Notes: a model not told the origin generated them from the letters alone. 64,000 bases of DNA from Chloranthus sessilifolius (GCA_021018995.1 CM037593.1:39445810-39509809); one strand, 5' to 3'. Shown: positions 34,417 to 45,424, numbered from the stretch's first letter. Numbers and translations: made by a program.

Positions 34417-35480
34417 ATGAAGGAGATTCATGAGGGGGTCTGCGGAGCCCACGTCAACGGTCACATGCTTGCTAAGAAAATTCTAAGGCAAGGATACTTT
34501 TGGACTACTTTGGAGACCGATTGTTACAGGCACGTACAGAAGTGCTACAAATGCCGAGAGCACTCCAGCTTAATACAAGCTCCGGCCATTGACTTGCACA
34601 GCATGGCTACCCCTTGGCCGTTCGCCACCCGGGGTCTTGACATCGTCGGCAAGGTCAATCCTAAGGCTTCCAATGGACATCAATTAATCCTCGTCGCTGT
34701 GGAATACTTTACAAAATGGGTAGAGGCAGCCTCCTATACGAGCATTAAGGCTAGCCATGTTGAGAAGTTCATCAAGAACAACATCATTTGCAGATTCAGC
34801 GTACCCAAAGATATCATCACTGATAATGGCACTAATTTTGCTAATAGGCGCATCCGGGCCTTGTGTGAGCGGTTCAAGATCAAGCATCATCGTTCATCCC
34901 TGTACAGGCCTCAGACGAATGGAGCAGTAGAAGCAGCCAACAAAACTCTGATCCGCATCCTGGAGAAGATGGTAGTTACTTACAGAAATTGGAGTGAGCA
35001 GTTACCCTTCACACTTTGAGCATATAGAACATCTATCCGCACCGCAACAGGGGCAACACCATTCTCCCTTGTGTATGGGACCGAGGCCGTGCTACCCGTT
35101 GAGGTCGAAGTACCGTCACTCCGTATCCTTTTAGAATCCCATCTACCTGAAGCTGAGAGAGAAAGAGCCCGTTTTGAACAGCTAGACCTAATTGATGAGA
35201 AAAGACTCCTAGCCTTGTGCCACACTCAGGTCTATCAGAGGAGAATTGCACGTGCTTAAAATAAGCGCGTCTGTGGTCGAGACCTGAAGATAGGAGACAC
35301 TGTACTGAAGAAAAAAATTTCGTCTCTCCACGCCGATCAGGGAAGTTTAGGCCAAATTGGGAAGGACCCTACGTCATCCGAGAGGTTCTGCCAGGATACG
35401 CTGTTCGCCTCGCCACCATGGATGGAGATCACTTTCTTGAGCCCATCAACGCTGGATACCTCCGTAAGTTCTACTCGTAG
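34417..35480 (+). pseudogene. Integrase of A
   Basis: Zinc-binding HHCC region first (HEGVCGAHVNGHMLAKKILR, YRHVQKCYKCREH), then the DDE catalytic core (LDIVGKV..., FTKWVEAASYTS, ITDNGTNFANRRI, YRPQTNGAVEAANKTLIRIL) with D, D and E recognisable, then a C-terminal part (ERARFEQLDLIDEKRL, ending LEPINAGYLRKFYS). No chromodomain is seen, as expected for Tat. Broken, but clearly readable. Confidence 0.9.
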
Positions 35481-35570
35481 GGCTTGAGACAAGGTAAGTT
35501 TTGATAAAAGTAGATGTGTGACCGCTTAAGGGCCCCATAAAAGAGGCCATCATTTCAAAGTCAAGTGGCC

Positions 35571-35621
<51 letters not shown>

Positions 35622-36198
35622 TCCCTGAAAACCTTCACCCCTTTTTGCTACACACTTCGGGCCAACAACCATTTCTTTCATATACCCCACCCAAAATTCC
35701 AAAAAAGAAGAAGAGAAGGGAGGAAAAATCCAAACCCAAAAAAAAGAAGGAGAAGGCGCCCCCCAAAAAAAAAAAAGCAACAAAGAAAAAGAGGGGTACC
35801 CCAAAAAAGACAAAAAAAAAAAAAAAAAACCCCAAACAAAAAAATGAATGATGACTGGGGCATAGAAAGTCCCCCAAAAAAAGAAAAAGGAGCCCCCGAA
35901 TCTAGAAATCACTCCTAACTTAGATCCAAATCCCTAGAAAAACCCAACCTATTTGAACCCCAACCACATTACAACCCAAAAGAAAGCCCTCTTTAAGGTC
36001 CACCAGCGGTTATAACATCTACTACATCAGAACAGGCCGAGTTAACAAACCACACAGAACTTCATTCAGCCGGCTATGACGGAATCGACGCCCATGTCGT
36101 GGCTTTCTGGTTCTTAAAAAAAAAAAAGAACAAAAAGGAAAAAAAAGAAGAAAGGAAAAAAGAAGAAAAAAATTAATTTGAGGTCAAAGCAAGACGGA
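35481..36198 (+). other. Start of the 3' region of A: (AT)n and purine-rich stretch
   Basis: No gene. (AT)n at about 35,578-35,617 is followed by strongly A/G-rich sequence (35,700-35,900 and 36,110-36,180) that gives meaningless long ORFs on both strands. Confidence 0.7.
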
Positions 36199-36378
36199 CG
36201 TGGTGAAAACCCGAAAGGGCACCACGGGTAAAAATAGCGAACTCACGCGGACCAGGTGAAACCTGAAAGGGCACCTGAGGTAAGAAAGCGAACCCATGGA
36301 CGTGGTGAAAACCCTAAAGGGCGCTACGGGTAAAAACAGGGATGACAAGCATGGCGAAAACCCATCTTGGGCGCTATG
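36199..36378 (+). ncRNA. Four tandem RNA hairpins with compensatory changes
   Basis: Hairpins at 36199-36226, 36253-36277, 36301-36328 and 36350-36378. Each has an outer stem, an unpaired run of A (AAAA or AAA) and an inner CCC/GGG-type stem closed by a short loop (GAAA, GAAA, TAAA, ATCTT). The outer stems are CGTGGTG/CACCACG, CAGGTG/CACCTG, CGTGGTG/CGCTACG (two G-U pairs) and CATGGCG/CGCTATG (one G-U pair). Sequence differs between copies while pairing is kept. Each is followed by gggtaaaa-like sequence. They lie about 0.7 kb after pol. Inferred to act as RNA on the sense transcript; the function is unknown. Confidence 0.65.
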
Positions 36379-36658
36379 AGTAAAAAATGTCAGGAAAAGA
36401 GAGATTAGGAGAAGATCTATCCTAGCCCGCCTATTTCAGTTTGGATCTCTTAAGCCTCTTCTCCCCTTTGATGGGCCGCTCATGTTGGAAATTGGATCGG
36501 ATCCCAATCAAGTATGTCATCTCTACCGTAGCATCTGACGCATGACCAAAAGGAAAGACAGAGGGCTGAACCAATCCCAGGGCAGCTAACCTTCCCATGT
36601 TTAAAGGAAAAAACCTGTGCCTCACCAACAGGGTTCGACCATGCTCAAAATAGGACCC

Positions 36659-37573
36659 ACTGAAAGAAAATTCCAGAAAAGATAATAGATTTCCCTTTCC
36701 CATAAAAAAATCTCACCCTGTGAGGAAGAAAATTCTAAAAAAGATAATAGATTTTCCTTTCCCATAAAAAGCCTCACCCTATGAGGAAGAAATTTTCAAA
36801 AAAGATAATAGATTTCCCTTTCCCATAAAAAAACCTCACCCTGTGAGGAAGAAAATTCCAAAAAAGATAATAGATTTCCCTTTCCCATAAAAAACCTCAC
36901 CCTATGAGGAAGAAAATTCCAAAAAAGATAATAGATTTCCCTTTCCCATAAAAATCTCACCACAGCGTGAAGAAAAATCAAAAAGATAATAGATTTCCCT
37001 TTCCCATAAAAAACCTCACCCTATGAGGAAGAAAATTCCAAAAAAGATAATAGATTTCCCTTTCCCATAAAAAATCTCACCCTGTGAGGAAGAAAAATCC
37101 AAAAAAGATAATAGATTTTCCTTTCCCATAAAAAACCTCACCCTGTGAGGGAGAAAATTCCAAAAAAGATAATAGATTTCCCTTTCCCATAAAAAACCTC
37201 ACCCTGTGAGGAAGAAAATTCCAAAAAAGATAATAGATTTCTCTTTCCCATAAAAAACCTCACCCTATGAGGAGGAAAATTCCAAAAAAGATAAATGATT
37301 TCCCTTTCCCATAAAAAAACCTCACCCTGCGAGGAAGAAAATTCCAAAAAAAGATAATAGATTTCCCTTTCCCATAAAAAACCTCACCCTGTGAGGAAGA
37401 AAATTCCAAAAAGAAAATAGATTTCCCTTTGAGGAAGAAAATTCCAAAAAAAAATAGATTTCCCTTTTCCATAAAAAGCCTCACACGGCGGAGGAGAAAA
37501 TTTCAAAAAAAAAAGAAAATAGATTTCCCTTTTCCATAAAAAGCCTCACACTGTGGAGGAGAAAATTCCAAAA
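36659..37573. repeat. Tandem array of about 60-bp units, each with a CCTCAC/GTGAGG hairpin
   Basis: Roughly 14-15 copies of aaaaagataatagatttccc, then tttcccataaaaaacctcac, then cctgtgaggaagaaaattcc. Units end with a small inverted repeat (CCTCAC CCT GTGAGG, or CCTCA/TGAGG in variants). Later copies drift (cctcacactgtggagg). On the minus strand this gives repetitive ORFs without meaning. Confidence 0.9.
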
Positions 37574-38051
37574 ACAAAAAAAAAAGGGAGAAACCCCGCC
37601 AGGTGAAAAAAAAAAAAAAAAAAATCCCATAAAAAGTCTTACATTGCAGGATTACAAAAAGAAAAATAATAGCGCATGTATAGATTTCATTCCCTTTCTT
37701 TACAAGTGTTGCCCGCTGAGTGTCACGTCCCAAAAAGATAACGACATGACACACTTCCTATTTTTGCTGCTTTCTTTACAACAAAAAGCAAAACCCAAAA
37801 TGTATATAGCTGTGTATATATGAAAAAAAAAAAAAAAAAAAAAAGAACAGAAAAAGATAACCCAAAAAGGGATCTTTGATAGGGGGCTTCCCCCCCCCCC
37901 GTGTATATGATCTATGATATGTGCAGGAACAGGTCAAGGGCCGAGAGCACGCTTCAAAGCGCTAATCTCTGCAAGCAGGGAGTCCTCGCAGGCATTTCGA
38001 TCAGACATCCACCTACCATGAAGTGGACTGACTCAAAAGACCGGGACCAAG
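37574..38051. other. A-rich and homopolymer stretch, 3' flank of the antisense PMD ORF
   Basis: Long A runs (37,603-37,623; 37,825-37,845), a short C run (near 37,890) and tgtatata words. No gene. On the minus strand it is the downstream side of the ORF ending at 38052 and could hold its poly(A) signals. Confidence 0.5.
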
Positions 38052-39455
38052 TCAAGAACAACCTCGCTCGGTCAGAGTAGCTCTCACCTCTGCAATATCA
38101 GCTCTGACCCTTTCTTTCTCCAAAGTCTCGATCAAAGCCAGCCTCTCTACTGAAAGGGACTCGATCCGGGTCCGAAGCATCGCTTCCTTACATGGCCAGG
38201 GCCCAATCCCTACCACATCTACCGAAGCTGGGCTAGGAGTAGGTAATTCCTCAGATGCCAGCCAACCCTCGTAACCCGGAGAGACAACGCCCCCCGGAAC
38301 CAAGCTACACATATGCGCCGATTGGCGGGTTTCCCAGAGGGCAGCTATGCGATCAAGATCACTAAGAGAACCACGAGAGAATATCAAAGAGCACAGGGGT
38401 GGCCTCGCGGTGCACGACACATGCTGAGTATACCCGAATTGGAGGAGCACCCGAGATGGGAAGTAGTATGTGCTGCCGGTCAGCCCCAAAAGTGTGATGC
38501 CCTCACAATCCCGAGAGCGGGCAATCGGAAAGGTGTTGTCCGTCCAGGGAGGTTGCCAGGTCAGCTCTGCATCAGATAGCCACAGGCTCAGTTCCTCAAC
38601 GCTCCCACCAGGCAGTCTTGAACTCCGGATCAGAAAACCCCGAGCCACATCCCCTCTAATCAAGCAGAATCTCGACAGAGGCCCCATGATAGCCAAATGC
38701 TCTCCTAACCAGATTTGAACAAGAAGCGGGCTCCAACTAAAAATCCCAACCCTGCCCGAGGCCGCAGCATCCAAGCCTCGATACATCTCCACCAGAACCA
38801 AGTGTACCAATGAGCGACCTCCCTCCAGTTCGGTCAAAACATCACATAGCCCGAGGGAAAAGCTCTCACCCCCAGTGAAGAAGAGAACCTCAGACAGCAA
38901 ATAAAGAGCAAAGGCCTTCACATTGAAGGGATCTCGAATAGGCAACTTTCGAAGGCTCGAGTCACCGAAAAGTTCTCTCAGGAATTTCACCGAACACCTG
39001 GTGGGCCCTCCGGCGAAACATTTCTCATATCCACCCTTCTTCAAGCCAAGGACCGCGTGGACCGCCTTTGCATACCCCGGTTTGGGCACTACTTTGGCAA
39101 GGCCTCGATGCATCTTCAAGCCGGTGAGGGAGGCTAACTCTTCCAAAGTTGGGGTCAGCTCCCTAGACCCAAATTTAAAAACATGGGCCCTATGGTCCCA
39201 TGATGCCAAGGCCGCCTGTAGTAGGTTGGGCAACAGAGGAACAGCGAGGAGAGAAGAAAGACGGGACAACCCGAGGCCATTCAGAATAGCAAGCTCGCTC
39301 TCGGCCAAACTATCATGCCATTTTTGCAAAAAGCTGGGCCCCGGGTCCAAACAGGGAAGTATACCGGTCCCCGTATAAAAGCTTGGGCCCCCTTTTGAAG
39401 GCAGGTCCATCGGCGTGCAAAGAGGTTCTTTATCGGTCAATATATGGCGATGGGC
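38052..39455 (-). CDS. Antisense ORF in A: plant mobile domain (PMD)/DUF7745-like protein, large exon
   Basis: A single open block of about 465 codons antisense to A. It contains a PMD-like region: LQKWHDSLAESELAILNGLG, then SWDHRAHVFKFGSRELTPTL, EELASLTGLKMHRGL, LREL-FGDSSLRKLPIRDPFN and LVHLVLVEMYRGLDAAASGR. The end (RIESLSVERLALIETLEKER) is a predicted coiled coil and the last residues are LTERGCS. A good splice acceptor (pyrimidine tract then TAGCAG) sits just upstream at 39456-39470, so this looks like a terminal exon whose start lies further 5'. PMD proteins are known as host genes (MAIN/MAIL) and as passengers in transposons. It stays open over its full length, unlike most of A. Confidence 0.6.
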   Translation of the reverse strand, partial: AHRHILTDKEPLCTPMDLPSKGGPSFYTGTGILPCLDPGPSFLQKWHDSLAESELAILNGLGLSRLSSLLAVPLLPNLLQAALASWDHRAHVFKFGSRELTPTLEELASLTGLKMHRGLAKVVPKPGYAKAVHAVLGLKKGGYEKCFAGGPTRCSVKFLRELFGDSSLRKLPIRDPFNVKAFALYLLSEVLFFTGGESFSLGLCDVLTELEGGRSLVHLVLVEMYRGLDAAASGRVGIFSWSPLLVQIWLGEHLAIMGPLSRFCLIRGDVARGFLIRSSRLPGGSVEELSLWLSDAELTWQPPWTDNTFPIARSRDCEGITLLGLTGSTYYFPSRVLLQFGYTQHVSCTARPPLCSLIFSRGSLSDLDRIAALWETRQSAHMCSLVPGGVVSPGYEGWLASEELPTPSPASVDVVGIGPWPCKEAMLRTRIESLSVERLALIETLEKERVRADIAEVRATLTERGCS

Positions 39456-39899
39456 CTGCTAGAAAAAGAGGGGAGAGAAAGAAAATAAAAGGAGGGGCAA
39501 AACAGCCAAATCAAAGTAAAAGAGGTGCATGATCAACCTCATCATCTTCATTAGCAAGGAAAGAGGAAGGAAACCACCAAAGCAAGGGAATACCCGAATA
39601 AAACATTCATATAAACCATAAAAATTATAAACCATCCAAACAAAAAAAAAATTTGTTGTTATTACATATCCCCAAATAAAGCCAAGTCTAAACTGTTTTA
39701 TTATGTCAGGTGCCAGTTCATTCCGAGCAAGGAAAAGAGGAAGGAAACCACCAAAGCAAGGGAATACCCAAATAAAACATTCATATAAACCATAAAAATT
39801 ATAAACCATCCAAACAAAAAAAAAATTTGTTGTTATTACATATCCCCAAATAAAGCCAAGTCTAAACTGTTTTATTATGTCAAATGTGCAGGAAATAAA
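39456..39899 (-). other. Inter-exon stretch with a 173-bp-period duplication
   Basis: 39553-39707 and 39726-39882 are near-identical copies (start agcaaggaaagaggaagg). Non-coding, between the two antisense PMD blocks; behaves like an intron or intergenic spacer. Confidence 0.75.
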
Positions 39900-42800
39900 C
39901 TAATCCTGGGCAGCCCCCTTCGACTTCTTCCGGCGCCGGCTCGCACTTTGAAAGGTACGGGTCTCCCCCACCCGAGTCCATGCCTGAAAGATACGGCTAA
40001 GCAAGGAGCGCGACTCATTTTCACGAGCTCGCTGCAAAGGCACACCAAAAGCCATCAGATAGAGAAACAGGCAGAAAGTAAACTAGGAAAATGACTAGGT
40101 TGGGCCAGCATTCTCTCACCACTTCGGTCTCCCTAAGCCAAACAAGGTTACGGTAGTACTCGGCCTGACTCACTGCCGACTCATAATCCTGGCCAGTAAG
40201 AAAAAGGAGGTGTTAGTCACACAGGCCATCAGCATAATTCAAAGGGAAAGAGAACAGAGCAGCAAGGTAGAGATTACCCCAGGAATCAGCTCGAGAGGTG
40301 GGACCTGGATAGCTTCAGCAGAAATCTATGCCTTTTCGGCCACGTCGACACACACGCGTGACAGAAAGGCATCATCCAAGCGCTTGAAGGTCCCCTGGAC
40401 CTCGACGGGTGAGCTACTAGAAGCACTGGCACCAGAAGGGTCGGAGGGTCCAACACCTGAAGCCACGCCAGAGGCACCAGCCCCGGAAGGATCGGAAGGT
40501 CCAGCACCTGTTGCATCATAGGGAACGGCCTCCTCTTCCCCCTCATCTGAGTCGCCGCCCTGCTCAAACTGTAGAGAGAAATGTTTTATCATTAAGGGCG
40601 ACAGGTCAATCAAAGTAACCACATGAAAGCTGCTGAATGAAAGAAGAAAAGGGGCATTACCTGAGATCGTGGCCCGCCAAAAGCTAAAAAGTTAGCACCA
40701 GGCACGAAGCGAGGCAGCAAGAAATGATAGGGTAGGGAGTCGTACCAAGACTGATACCCCCCAACCAGGAGAAGGTCATCGATAGGAACCCCATGATGAA
40801 GAAAGTGAGCAGTAAGCTCATCAATGGAGCCCTCTAGGGCCAACACGTCGGCGGGAGGAGCTTGGGGCATGGCAAAGAGAGGGCGATACTGATGAACCGC
40901 TCTCTCCCCTAAATAGTAGGCCCTAGTCCAGGACCCATAGAGAAAGATGATACGACGGTCCAGCAAAAGATGAGAGGGGCCCACTGAGGCCAAATTTCAG
41001 AAGGGGGATCCTATGTAAGGGTCGAGGATGACCTGCAAAAGAAGAAAAAATCAGAAGGGGAGGCGCACATTTCATCAGAACCCTTAGCACATGGAAGCCG
41101 AGCTACCAAATTTACAAAAAGGGAATTGTTTTACCTGCTCTGGGATCAACAGGTCGAACTGAGAGCGCAGTCCTAACTCCAAATGCTTCATACCTACGTC
41201 CCGACGGCGACCCACGTGCCAGTTACTCATGAGGGGGAACGTAGCAATGTCGATCGAAGGAGGGCAAGCTTCAGTGAAAGTGAAGGTACCCCCAGACCTG
41301 AGAAAGCAGCCAGATGAGGACAGGTATGCTATAAAAGAAAATTGAGTAAACTAAAAACAAAAGATAAAATACCTCAATGGCAGGCCAGAAACCCACAATG
41401 GAGCTAGACTCCCCAAGAACGGCCCGCTTTAGGCTGGGCATGAGTACGGCAAAGCCAGCGCCGCCCCAATCGAATCGATGCACGGTCTCCCAGTTCACCA
41501 TCAGGCTGAGTAGGGACAAAGAGACTCGCCCTCCACTGGTGTTGGAGAGGAGAGTCTTGCCCAAGAGGAAACGATAAGAGATGCGGGCAAGATAAGTGCA
41601 GTTCGACTCGATATAAATGTCCATGTCGGGCTGCCCCTGGTCCACCAACTCATTAGGCCCAAACTGATCAACCAACCACGATAGCTTGACCTCCAAGCCC
41701 CGAACGTTCCCTGAGGACGGGTAGGCCCCTAGCAGCTGAATCACCTCCTCCCTACCTAGTGTGTGGGTAGGTACCATGGGCACACCTCCAATACGGACCC
41801 TAGTGATCATAGACCAGTCCGTCGGAGTAAAGGCCATCTCTGCCACGGCCATGTGGAATGTCATCGTCTCGGGGCGAAAACGCTCTATCAGCACTTTTTA
41901 ATAGGCCGTATCAGCTCTTACAGCGGGGAACGAAATGAAGTCCCCAAAACCTGCAGCAGTAAGTAGGTCCTTCACCACTGGGGGAAGGTAAAGCACAAGG
42001 CGCTGGAGGTCAAACCAACCACCTTGGAACATAATGTGCGGCAGGGGCTGCAAGCAAAAGGCATCAATCAGATAGGGGCAGGGAGGTATAATGAGGGCAT
42101 CAAAGGAAAACAAAAGCAGAAAGGAGGAGGGGGTCCATCTGTTTACCTGACCAACGATCCCGAAGTTGGACATATGGGTGTGCTGGCAGTAGAGGAGGCC
42201 GGTGTGGGCTTCCTTGCCTTGCATCTCATACCAAGGCAGGGAGGAGCGCTGAGACACAATGAACTGTTCCCCACGGGGGCCGTAGGCCATTTCCGACCCT
42301 TTTTGTTGATCATGCCCCTCGTCACCAGACATCCTGAAAACATGAGACGCATCGGCATGTGAGGGGTTGCCAACAAAAAAAAGAAGAAAGAGAAAAATAT
42401 GTATATGCACTAATCCAAAGAATAATAACAAAAAAAAACAACCATGTGTGTATGTATACTAATCCAAAACAAAAAAGAGATGTGTGTGTGTGTGTGCTAA
42501 AAAAAAAAACCAAAAAAAAACATGTGTGTATGAATACTAATCCAAAACTAAAAAAAAAGAGAGAGATGTGTGTGTGTGTACTAAACTAAACTAAAAAAAA
42601 AAACAACCATGTGTGTATGTATACTAATCCAAAACAAAAGAGAGATGTGTGTGTGTGTACTAAACTAAAAAAATAACAACATGTGTGTATGTATACTAAT
42701 CCAAAACAAAAAAAAAAGATATGTGTGTGTACTAAAAAACAAAAAAAACTTATGTGTATATACTAATCCGAAAGAAAAGATGTGTGTGTGTGTACTAAAA

Positions 42801-43360
42801 CAAAAAAACAAAAAAATCATGTGTGTGTGGGTACTAATCCAAAAAAGAGATATGTGTGTATAAAAAAAAAAAAAAAAAAAAAACAAAACCATGTACGAGT
42901 GTGCTAATCCAAAAAAATAAGATGCGCTAATCCATCGAAAACAAAAAAAGAAAGAGAAAATAGGATGAGATGAATAAATAATAGATGAAAAAAATAGGCC
43001 TAAGGAAAACAACAAAAAAAATAACAAAACCGAGAGAAAAGGAACATAGGCATCACATATGTTTAAATGGAAATGAAACAAAGAAAAAGCATTTCACCAT
43101 AAAAGAAAAAAAAAGAGAGAAAAAGAAAAACAATAATGTTATCAAAATACAAAGAGAAAGTAAGGGAAGGTAATGGTTACCTTCAATGGGGGAGAAAAAC
43201 GAAGAGCGGCGGAGGATAAGCGCCTTTCGATCCACACTCGCGACCGCCGGTAATGGAATTCAAGCCAAATAAAAAAAAACCCTAAGGGGTTGTCCCGGAC
43301 TCAAGAGGAAAGGAGGGAGGAGGAGAGAATTTGAAAAGGGGGGCCCCTTTTGTGCTCGAA
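39900..43360 (-). pseudogene. Antisense multi-exon plant-mobile-domain gene inside element A
   Basis: Exon-like blocks on the minus strand: a leader ending at 43181, then 42333-42147 (starts MSGDEGHDQQKG), 42047-41373, 41297-41135, 41032-40661, 40568-40278, 40188-40119 and 40031-39900. Each intron edge I checked has a GT donor and an AG acceptor with a pyrimidine tract. The second coding block holds the PMD signature LIERFRPETMTFHMAVAEMA, then FTPTDWSMITRVRIGGVPMV; later blocks include LGLRSQFDLLIPEQ and LLDRRIIFLYGSW. Block 40568-40278 is acidic and Gly/Ser/Pro-rich. The last ends in a basic tail (SRRRKKSKG) that could be a nuclear signal. Introns survive because the gene is antisense to the element transcript. 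The frame has a small number of breaks, so it is called a fossil. Confidence 0.7.
42370..42900. repeat. TG-rich tandem repeats in the first intron of the antisense PMD gene
   Basis: About seven imperfect copies of a 60-75-bp unit combining catgtgtgtatgtatactaa, tccaaaacaaaagagagatg and tgtgtgtgtgtactaaaa with A runs. The remainder of the intron (42,900-43,170) is A/G-rich. ORFs here are artefacts of the repeat. Confidence 0.8.
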
Positions 43361-43392
43361 CGCAGGCGGTTAGAATCGCTGAGATTTTAGAC

Positions 43393-43463
43393 AGGCGTAT
43401 ATAATATATACGCCCGACCATTTTTTGTCAGATTTTAGTCAGGCGTATATATTATATACGCCC
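43393..43463. promoter_or_regulatory. Two U3-type palindromes upstream of the antisense PMD gene
   Basis: 43393-43415 and 43441-43463, both with perfect GGCGTATATA arms around one central base, 48 bp apart (U3 copies are 47 bp apart). They lie about 210-280 bp upstream of the leader-exon donor of the PMD gene, the expected promoter position. Confidence 0.75.
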
Positions 43464-43469
43464 GACCAA

Positions 43470-45424
43470 AAATGGCAGTTTTTAAACTGTCCGACCTCCC
43501 TTTTTCGATTTTAAGGCCCAACGGCCCCCTTGTATGCTATGGACCTCGATCTGAACCCCCTTCGAGGCCCACGTGTCGTCGGCCATGGTGCACGCATCCC
43601 CAAATGACCCTTCGAGTTTCCTTCGATTGGCCCAAAGGGACCGTGTTACAACAAACAGTTCCAGATCCGTAGGCGCCCACCTAATGCACCCACAAAATCA
43701 AAAAAAGAAAAAAAATAAAAGAGAAAGAAAAAAAAATACAACGCTGGTGCCCACAAGGGCGTCGCAACGTCTGTTTGCCCCACCCCGAGAGCCGTGTTAA
43801 ATCAATTCGAAATGATCAGGTTCACCCGAAAGTTCTAGAACCCCGTCTCATGCAGGGACACTTTGTACCTGATCCAGCAAGCCAATGAATTTCATTCATC
43901 ACCGGGAGCATACAGTTAGCCCCAGATCTCCTCCAGCAGAGGTCAAGGCCTGATCCGGCAAGCAAACCAAGAACCCATCACCGGAATGCACACGTCCCTA
44001 AGGTATATCGACATGGCAAGTTGATTCGCCCAAGGATACGTGCAAAAATAAAGGCAGCTTGAGCATGCCCGAAGTCTCAATCAAAACAAAAAAGAAAAAA
44101 AAAGGGAAAGAAAAGGAGAAGAAATGACAACTTGTTGTTGCTTAGTGAAAACCCTGAGTGGGTTGACCCCACCTTCCACGCACTCACCCTGGTCATCCAC
44201 CTTCAGATTGATATTGACCAAGAGTGCCCCCAACTTCAGACCATTCGAAGAGTCTATTGTCAGTCGAAACTGACCCGCCAAAAATGAAATTACAACCAAC
44301 CAAACTATGTGCAAACATACAGACCAAAGGGCTCTTTTCCCTTTGTATTTTCTTTTACACAGGCTTAAAACCTATATAGGCATGGTGTCCCTGTTGAATG
44401 TACGCACTTGCGTCTGGGTATCCGCAGGATGGTCGTTGTCCTCGTAAATTGTATCTTAGGGTCGAGGCTTCTGTTCGCGCCTATTTGCTGCTTACCGCAC
44501 CTGATGGGTGTCTATTTGTGCATAGTTTGTAAGATGTGATTTCATTAGGGATGGAGGCTAGAAATTAGCCATCTCTTTCAAGGGATGTTTGGTTCTAGCT
44601 CGATCTTTAGCTTTGTCTCGAGTTGAGGCACTCCGGTCCGTGTGAATCAGGGGCACCTCACCACTGGAACAAGCGCATCCCCTAGGTGCACCTATCCCTG
44701 GCAGAGCGCACGCATCCTTAAAGCGTATCAATTGACATTTGATCCACTTAAAGAGTTGTGCAAAAATAAAGTTGTCAAAGGTTATCGAGCTCTGCTTAGA
44801 GGCCTCGAAACAAAAGAAAATTCAGAAAATGACACAAAAAAAATTATTATTATTAGGAAAATGGGCATGCATTCCCAAAAGGTGTTGCGACATCAATATT
44901 CGCACCACTCGGGTCAATCATGCTAAAGCAACCTCGACGTTTATGGGTTCGCCCAGAAACTCCGAGCCTTACCTAGGTAAGGGCACCTTTGGCCAACCCA
45001 ATGGAGTTGTCATTATCCCATAGGGTTGGACACAGTTTGAAGGCCTTCGCTTTGTGTGCTTCGCATCAATTCCGAAGCATAGATCGATCATCCCGTTTCA
45101 TGAAGCTGTCTGGTTCAGATTAAGACTCAACATCACAAATCTATAATTTCCCTCAGGAAGTGGACGATATCCCGGCTAGCGGGCTTACACTTTTTATGAT
45201 CATCGCAGTTATGCCCAGTAATGGCGCAATGCGCTTGGGGACTGTTAGCTTTGAGGTATGGACGATATCCCGAAATGAGAGGGCTTACGTACACTCACCA
45301 TCACCATGAATGTTTGAGAATTGAGTTGAACCAGGCGGACCAATCAAGCTTGCCTTGGACCTCTTCGGATGACTCTTGTCTTTGGCATCCGATCATTAGT
45401 GATCGAATACCAAAGAGGGGCATC
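43470..45424 (+). other. 3' untranslated region of A up to the polypurine tract
   Basis: No coding sequence recognised. There are internal partial duplications: a cctgatccggcaagcaaacc-like block near 43,870 and 43,950, and a ggacgatatcccg...gggcttac block near 45,166 and 45,258. The last part (45,190-45,424) is conserved with element C (63,990-63,707 in inverse order), including gagggGcatc just before the LTR. Confidence 0.65.

Noticed and set aside
35550-35918. Lys/Pro-rich and Phe-rich ORFs on both strands
   Set aside because: Products of homopurine tracts and an (AT)n run; no conservation or domain.
36659-37573. Regular repeats with small palindromes, CRISPR-like at first sight
   Set aside because: The whole 60-bp unit is repeated with no unique spacers, it lies inside a plant retrotransposon, and no cas genes are present.
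42359-43235. Cys/Val/Thr- and Phe-rich ORFs
   Set aside because: Translations of TG-rich and A-rich intron repeats.
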